This document shows positions 5,086-8,052 of a stretch of 8,052 bases of DNA, piece by piece. The first letter of the stretch is position 1, and each line of letters begins with the position of its first letter. The position numbers and the translations under genes are program-made. The notes below the pieces were generated by a model that did no database searches, was not told the DNA's origin, and saw nothing but the letters and a program-made list of their open reading frames with translations. Source of the DNA: Candidatus Woesearchaeota archaeon (GTDB lineage: Archaea; Nanobdellota; Nanobdellia; Woesearchaeales; UBA525); assembly GCA_023252315.1 (NCBI GenBank), contig JAJPEB010000056.1, positions 1 to 8,052 on the forward strand, in the 5' to 3' direction.

Positions 5086-5535
5086 TCACTGTATCTCCTC
5101 GGCGAGCGCGACGATGATGCCTTCGGGGCCGCGCATGTAGCAGAGCCGGTAGATGTCCTCGTACTGCGTCAGCTCGCCGATGCGCGTGGCGCCGCGGGCC
5201 TCCAGGCGGCGAACGGCCTCTTCGATGTCCCCCACGGCGAACATGATGCGGCCCATGCCCAGCGTATTCACCGGCGCGCTCGATCCGGCGCTGATCGCCG
5301 CCGGCTTCTGGAACGAGCTCAGCTCCAGCTTGCAGTCGCCATCGGGAGTCCGCATCACCGCGATGTCGCTGCGGACGTCCTTAAGCCCCACGACCCGGTC
5401 CACCCACTTCCCCTCCACGGTCGTCTGGCCTTCGAGCTCGAGGCCGAGCTCGGCGAAGAACGCGATCGCGGCCTTGAGATCTTCGACGACGATGCCGACG
5501 TTGTCTATGCGCAGGAGCCTGTTTCTTCTCGCCAT
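5086..5535 (-). CDS. VOC superfamily protein (glyoxalase/bleomycin-resistance fold)
   Basis: A 149-residue protein with the two beta-alpha-beta-beta-beta halves of the vicinal oxygen chelate fold. Half one begins IDNVGIVVEDLKAAIAFFAE (10-29) and includes WVDRVVGLKDVRSDIAVMRTP (44-64) and the strand CKLELSSF (68-75). Half two begins GRIMFAVGDIEEAVRRLEARG (95-115) and ends with YRLCYMRGPEGIIVALAEEI (129-148). The usual first metal ligand, His in HVGI, is Asn12 here. Glu71 and Glu138 occupy positions where this superfamily often has a metal-binding Glu. Reduced or different metal binding is therefore possible, and glyoxalase I activity should not be assumed. ATG 5535 lies about 30 bp after a CTTAAG box, fitting a leaderless mRNA. 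It lies between two DHFR-like genes on the same strand but has its own promoter. Family confident; substrate unknown (detoxification or small-molecule modification are the usual roles). Confidence 0.9.
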   Translation of the reverse strand: MARRNRLLRIDNVGIVVEDLKAAIAFFAELGLELEGQTTVEGKWVDRVVGLKDVRSDIAVMRTPDGDCKLELSSFQKPAAISAGSSAPVNTLGMGRIMFAVGDIEEAVRRLEARGATRIGELTQYEDIYRLCYMRGPEGIIVALAEEIQ

Positions 5536-5559
5536 GGCTCCGCGATGCGGGCCTTCCTA

Positions 5560-5565
5560 CTTAAG
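5560..5565 (-). promoter_or_regulatory. TATA-like box CTTAAG of the VOC gene
   Basis: CTTAAG at 5565-5560 on the minus strand is 30 bp before ATG 5535, matching the spacing of the other leaderless candidates in this window. The rest of the 106-bp gap to the DHFR-like gene is GC-rich without other recognisable sites. Confidence 0.5.
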
Positions 5566-5641
5566 CGTTGTCTCGTGATCGCAGGGCGCTCGCCTCGCGA
5601 CCCGCCCGAGGAGGCGGCGGCGCATGCGTCTTCCTGCGGTT

Positions 5642-6235
5642 TCACGCGCCGACCGTGCCCGTCGTGACATTCCCGGCTCGCTCGTACTTCGCGATGATCA
5701 CTCCGCGCGGCGTCACGGAGCTCTCGAGCAAGGTGAACGCTGCCGGGACCGCGCCGTCCCCGAAGAGCTTCTTCCCCTTGCCGAGCGTCAGCGGGAAGAT
5801 GTTGAGCCAGAGCTCGTCCACCAGGCCGTTCTTGAGCAGCAGCTGGACGAGCCTGCCGCTGCCCCATACCTTGATGTCGGAGCCTCTCGAGCTCTTGAGC
5901 TTCCTGATATCTGCCACGCTCCTGAGGAACACGGTGTTTTTCCAACTCGACCTGCTCCTGGTCCTGGACAGGACGTACTTCGTGACGTCGTCGATGCCGG
6001 ACCAGCTGCCCGCATGCTCGGGCCAGTAGGAGGCGAAGATCTCGAAGGTCTTCCTGCCCAGGAGAAGATCCGCGGGCTTCATCTGCGCGCTCATGGCCTC
6101 GCCGTACGCGCTGTCCCCGTAAGGCGCGACCCAGCCGCCATAGCGGAAACTACCGGAGGTGTCTTCCTCGGGCCCGCCGGGCGCTTGCATCACCCCATCG
6201 AGAGTGACCATCGACAGGACGATTATCTTCCTCAT
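5642..6235 (-). CDS. Dihydrofolate reductase family protein (RibD C-terminal domain type)
   Basis: A 197-residue intact protein of the RibD C-terminal/DHFR-like family (YyaP type), a Rossmann-like NADPH-binding reductase fold. Visible blocks are MRKIIVLSMVTLDGVMQAPG (1-20), GGPEED (20-25), LLLGRKTFEIFASYWP (57-72), KYVLSRT (86-92), DIKVWGSGRLVQLLL (120-134), LVDELWLNIFPLTLGKGKKL (138-157) and the closing strand GVIIAKYE (178-185). GSG at 125-127 is the family's cofactor-phosphate loop. The last ~12 residues extend past the domain. True folate or riboflavin-pathway activity should not be assumed, since most such proteins are uncharacterised. ATG 6235 has GGAG about 11 bases upstream. A TTTTATAAG box (6279-6271) about 44 bp upstream gives a short leader. 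It is a divergent paralogue of the broken gene at 4320-4874. Its promoter region is shared back to back with the SnoaL-like gene at 6373. Confidence 0.9.
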   Translation of the reverse strand: MRKIIVLSMVTLDGVMQAPGGPEEDTSGSFRYGGWVAPYGDSAYGEAMSAQMKPADLLLGRKTFEIFASYWPEHAGSWSGIDDVTKYVLSRTRSRSSWKNTVFLRSVADIRKLKSSRGSDIKVWGSGRLVQLLLKNGLVDELWLNIFPLTLGKGKKLFGDGAVPAAFTLLESSVTPRGVIIAKYERAGNVTTGTVGA

Positions 6236-6270
6236 GGCATGCGCTCCGCTGGTGGCGGGAGGCGAGATCC

Positions 6271-6280
6271 CTTATAAAAT
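6271..6280 (-). promoter_or_regulatory. TATA box ATTTTATAAG of the intact DHFR-like gene
   Basis: On the minus strand ATTTTATAAG (6280-6271) lies about 44 bp before ATG 6235, so the mRNA should carry a leader of roughly 15-20 bases. That leader holds GGAG. The 137-bp region to ATG 6373 also carries the divergent TTTTTATG box at 6343-6350. Confidence 0.55.
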
Positions 6281-6342
6281 CTCTGAGGCGCTGGCGTGAG
6301 GCGTGGGACGGCGATTGCGCCGCGGCCCGCGACGGCGAAGGC

Positions 6343-6350
6343 TTTTTATG
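6343..6350 (+). promoter_or_regulatory. TATA-like box TTTTTATG of the SnoaL-like gene
   Basis: TTTTTATG begins 30 bp before ATG 6373. Its own ATG (6348) is in the frame of the main open segment but is unlikely as a start, because the box would then be inside the gene and the peptide it adds (MPRGSSADD) is unlike the family. Confidence 0.45.
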
Positions 6351-6372
6351 CCTCGGGGATCATCGGCCGACG

Positions 6373-6713
6373 ATGGGCGCCAACACTCGCGTAGTGGAGC
6401 GATACATGCGCTCGACCACGCAGCCATCCTCTCCTGCCTGACCGACGATGTCGAATGGGTCGTGCCAGGCGCGTTCCATCACGTGGGCAAGGAGGCGTTC
6501 GAGAGCGAGATCGAGAATCCCGCCTTCGAGGGCAGGCCGAGTATCGCGGTGGCGCGCATCATCGAGGAAGGCGATACCGTGGTGGCGCAGGGCACTGTCC
6601 TGACCAGGAAACGGGGAGGGGGCGAGATGCGCCTCGCGTTCTGCGATGTGTTCGAGCTGCGGCACGGGAAGATCCGGAAGCTGACGAGCTACCTCATGCC
6701 TGATTTCGCCTGA
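6373..6713 (+). pseudogene. SnoaL/NTF2-like protein gene with a frameshift
   Basis: The family start reads MGANTRVVERYM from ATG 6373 (to 6408). The rest of the protein is in the next frame, from LDHAAILSCLTDDVEW (6411 on) to TSYLMPDFA and TGA 6711-6713. The first frame alone stops at a TGA within 23 codons. From memory of the family, about six residues normally lie between the YM and the DHA; here only five bases remain, so a deletion of about 13 bases fits. The C-terminal part keeps SnoaL-like/NTF2-like marks: DDVEW, PGAFHHVGKEAFESEIENP, VVAQGT, LAFCDVFELRHGKIRKLTSYL. Members form cone-shaped alpha+beta dimers, some of them cyclases or isomerases, many unknown. Translation from the in-frame ATG 6348 would give a 121-residue protein with an abnormal N-terminus; I think that less likely, but it cannot be excluded. 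Confidence 0.75.
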
Positions 6714-6771
6714 TCGCGGCATGCGCGGCGGGCCATATCCCGGCACGCAGCGTCGCATGATCGCGAGCGCC

Positions 6772-6790
6772 CCTGCATCGGATGCGCAGG
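6772..6790. repeat. Small bulged hairpin between the SnoaL-like and ADH genes
   Basis: CCT-GCAT-CGG-ATGC-(GC)-AGG can fold into a seven-pair stem with a 3-base loop and a 2-base bulge. It lies between the SnoaL-like stop (6713) and the TTTATA box of the dehydrogenase gene. It may mark a transcript end; the support is weak. The rest of this gap shows nothing else. Confidence 0.25.
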
Positions 6791-6813
6791 CGCCATTCCC
6801 GCTTGTGCTGCTT

Positions 6814-6819
6814 ATTTAT
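6814..6819 (+). promoter_or_regulatory. TATA box TTTATA upstream of the alcohol dehydrogenase
   Basis: TTTATA sits 59 bp before ATG 6873 and 77 bp before ATG 6891, so the mRNA would carry a leader of about 30-50 bases. GGTGGTG just before ATG 6891 could be the ribosome binding site. Confidence 0.45.
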
Positions 6820-6890
6820 ACTCCGCTGCCTTCTCCTCCGCTGCGGCAGGATCGAGCACGAAGCGAGCGACGATGGCCGGGTGGTGCGCA

Positions 6891-7937
6891 ATGGTGGTGA
6901 AAAGTCACGGGTATGCGGCGAAGGGCGCGAAGGAGAAGATCGCGCCGTTCGATTTCTAGCGGCGCGACGTTGGCGCGCGCGACGTGCTCATCGACATCCT
7001 GTACTGCGGCATCTGCCACTCCGACATCCACACCGCGAGGAACGAGTGGGGAGGCACGACCTACCCTATCGTCCCAGGCCACGAGATCGTCGGCAAGGTG
7101 GCGAAGGTCGGCGCCTCGGTCAAGAGGTTCCAGGTCGGCGAGACGGTGGGCGTCGGCTGCTTCGTTGGCTCGTGCAGGGCTTGCGACGCGTGCAAGGAGG
7201 GCCTCGAGAGCTACTGCGAGAGAGGCGTCGTCGGCACCTACAACGGCAGGGACAAGGACGGCGGCGTCACGCAAGGCGGCTACTCCGACACGATCGTCGT
7301 CGACCAGGATTTCGTCCTCAAGATCCCGGCCAAGCTCGATCCCGCGCGCGCGGCGCCGCTGCTGTGCGCAGGCATCACGACGTACTCGCCCCTGCGGCAC
7401 TGGAAGGTGGGCCAGGGCCAGAAGGTGGGCATCGTCGGCCTCGGCGGGCTCGGCCACATGGCGCTCAAGTTCGCCCATTCCTTCGGCGCGCGCACCGTGC
7501 AGTTCACGACCTCGCCCGGCAAGGTAGAAGACGCGAAGAGGCTGGGCGCCGACGACGTGATCCTCTCGACGGACCCCGCGCAGATGGAGCGCCACGCGGG
7601 CACGTTCGACTTCATCCTCGACACCGTGAGCGCGACGCACGACCTCAACGCGCTGCTGCGCATGCTCAAGCGCGACGGCCACCTCGTGCTCGTGGGCGCG
7701 CCTCCCGAGCCTACGGGCATCGTGGCGTTCAACCTCATCATGAAGAGGCGCTCGATCGCGGGATCGCTCGTGGGCGGCGTCAAGGAGACGCAGGAGATGC
7801 TCGACTACTGCGCGGAGCATGGCATCCACGCGGACGTGGAGAAGATCCCCATCCAGAAGGTCAACGAGGCGTACGAGCGCACGCTCAAGGCCGACGTGAA
7901 GTACCGCTTCGTCATCGACATGTCGAGCCTCGGATGA
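6891..7937 (+). pseudogene. Zinc alcohol dehydrogenase (YahK/CAD type) with in-frame TAG at codon 23
   Basis: A medium-chain zinc-dependent NAD(P) alcohol/aldehyde dehydrogenase. From ATG 6891 the frame reads MVVKSHGYAAKGAKEKIAPF, then DF, then TAG (6957-6959), then continues in frame with RRDVGARDVLIDILYCGICH to TGA 7937, 348 positions in all, a normal length. Catalytic zinc ligands are Cys42, His64 and Cys159. Structural zinc ligands are Cys95, Cys98, Cys101 and Cys109. The cofactor loop is GLGGLG (183-188), followed by TTS, which suggests NADPH. Related proteins from memory have Glu near the TAG position, so GAG to TAG is a simple origin. Without readthrough, only a protein started at GTG 6984 could be made; it would lack about 31 residues of the catalytic domain's first strands and is probably unstable. 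An alternative start, ATG 6873, is also in frame. The SnoaL-like gene after it overlaps by four bases, so the two were an operon. Confidence 0.85.
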
Positions 7938-8052
7938 GCGCCGTCCCCATGGCCTCGCGCGCCAGCGCCAACAAGGAGGCCGCGCTCGCATTCCTGCGCC
8001 TCATCCTCGAGGATCGCATCCCCGAGGCGTACGGGGCGCACGGCGATGTCGC
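7934..8052 (+). CDS. SnoaL/NTF2-like protein, 5' part only
   Basis: The gene starts inside the dehydrogenase stop (ATGA, 7934-7937) and runs past the window end; 39 codons are visible. The sequence after the first residues, ASANKEAALAFLRLILED followed by RIPEAYGAHGDV, matches the first helix and loop of NTF2/SnoaL-like proteins, where a helix ending in EAY is followed by the active-site cone. The first residues (MSAVPMASR) are not conserved, and ATG 7949 is an alternative start. The four-base overlap implies translational coupling with the dehydrogenase. It is a different protein from the frameshifted NTF2-like gene at 6373. Assignment rests on a short stretch. Confidence 0.65.
   Translation, partial: MSAVPMASRASANKEAALAFLRLILEDRIPEAYGAHGDV

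Noticed and set aside
4320..7937. Stop-codon reassignment (TAA and TAG read as sense)
   Set aside because: TAG is the natural end of the PEBP gene, the repeat lipoprotein and the first DHFR-like gene, and one of the disrupted genes is a frameshift, which recoding of stops cannot explain.
6984..7937. Shorter dehydrogenase starting at GTG 6984
   Set aside because: It would lack the first strands of the catalytic domain, which are present and family-like just upstream of and around the TAG.
1..8052. CRISPR array, insertion sequence or toxin-antitoxin pair
   Set aside because: No spaced direct-repeat array, transposase, terminal inverted repeats or toxin-like small gene pairs were seen.

Overview
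The window looks like GC-rich archaeal chromosome. Three signs support this. TATA-like boxes (TTTAAG, TTTATA, CTTAAG) lie about 28-31 bp before several start codons and before the tRNA, as in leaderless archaeal transcripts. The tRNA-Gln has an A1:U72 first pair and no encoded CCA. The three lipoproteins start with short signal peptides and a lipobox. A small-genome (DPANN-type) archaeon is possible, but this window does not fix the lineage. I see no transposase, integrase, CRISPR array or rRNA.

Layout. (1) 1-860: an unrecognised plus-strand gene that appears split by a frameshift near 456-485. (2) 869-3334, minus strand: a four-domain Ig/cadherin-like repeat lipoprotein (2105-3334), then a smaller cysteine-containing lipoprotein (1350-1973) that probably forms an operon with a PEBP/YbhB-like protein (869-1333). 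The two lipoprotein genes share a promoter-leader design, and a homopurine/homopyrimidine tract separates them. (3) 3469-4170, plus: a third lipoprotein made of eight 26-residue repeats with a very regular cysteine pattern. Its promoter has perfect 14-bp direct repeats on both sides of the TATA box. (4) 4209-4281: tRNA-Gln(UUG). (5) 4320-7937: small enzymes of bacterial-looking families. These are a RibD/DHFR-like reductase broken by an in-frame TAA, an intact VOC (glyoxalase-fold) protein, an intact DHFR-like paralogue, a SnoaL/NTF2-like gene with a frameshift, and a YahK/CAD-type zinc alcohol dehydrogenase with an in-frame TAG at codon 23. (6) A second SnoaL/NTF2-like gene overlaps the dehydrogenase end by ATGA and runs off the window.

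How it fits together. The left half is a cell-surface cluster: three lipoproteins, each with the predicted lipidated cysteine at residue 19. The right half resembles an acquired set of small-molecule or stress enzymes, three of which are disrupted. TAG ends three genes here (PEBP, repeat lipoprotein, first DHFR-like gene), so stop-codon reassignment is unlikely; gene decay or consensus errors explain the breaks better. The most notable object is the 26-residue cysteine-repeat lipoprotein with its repeat-flanked promoter.
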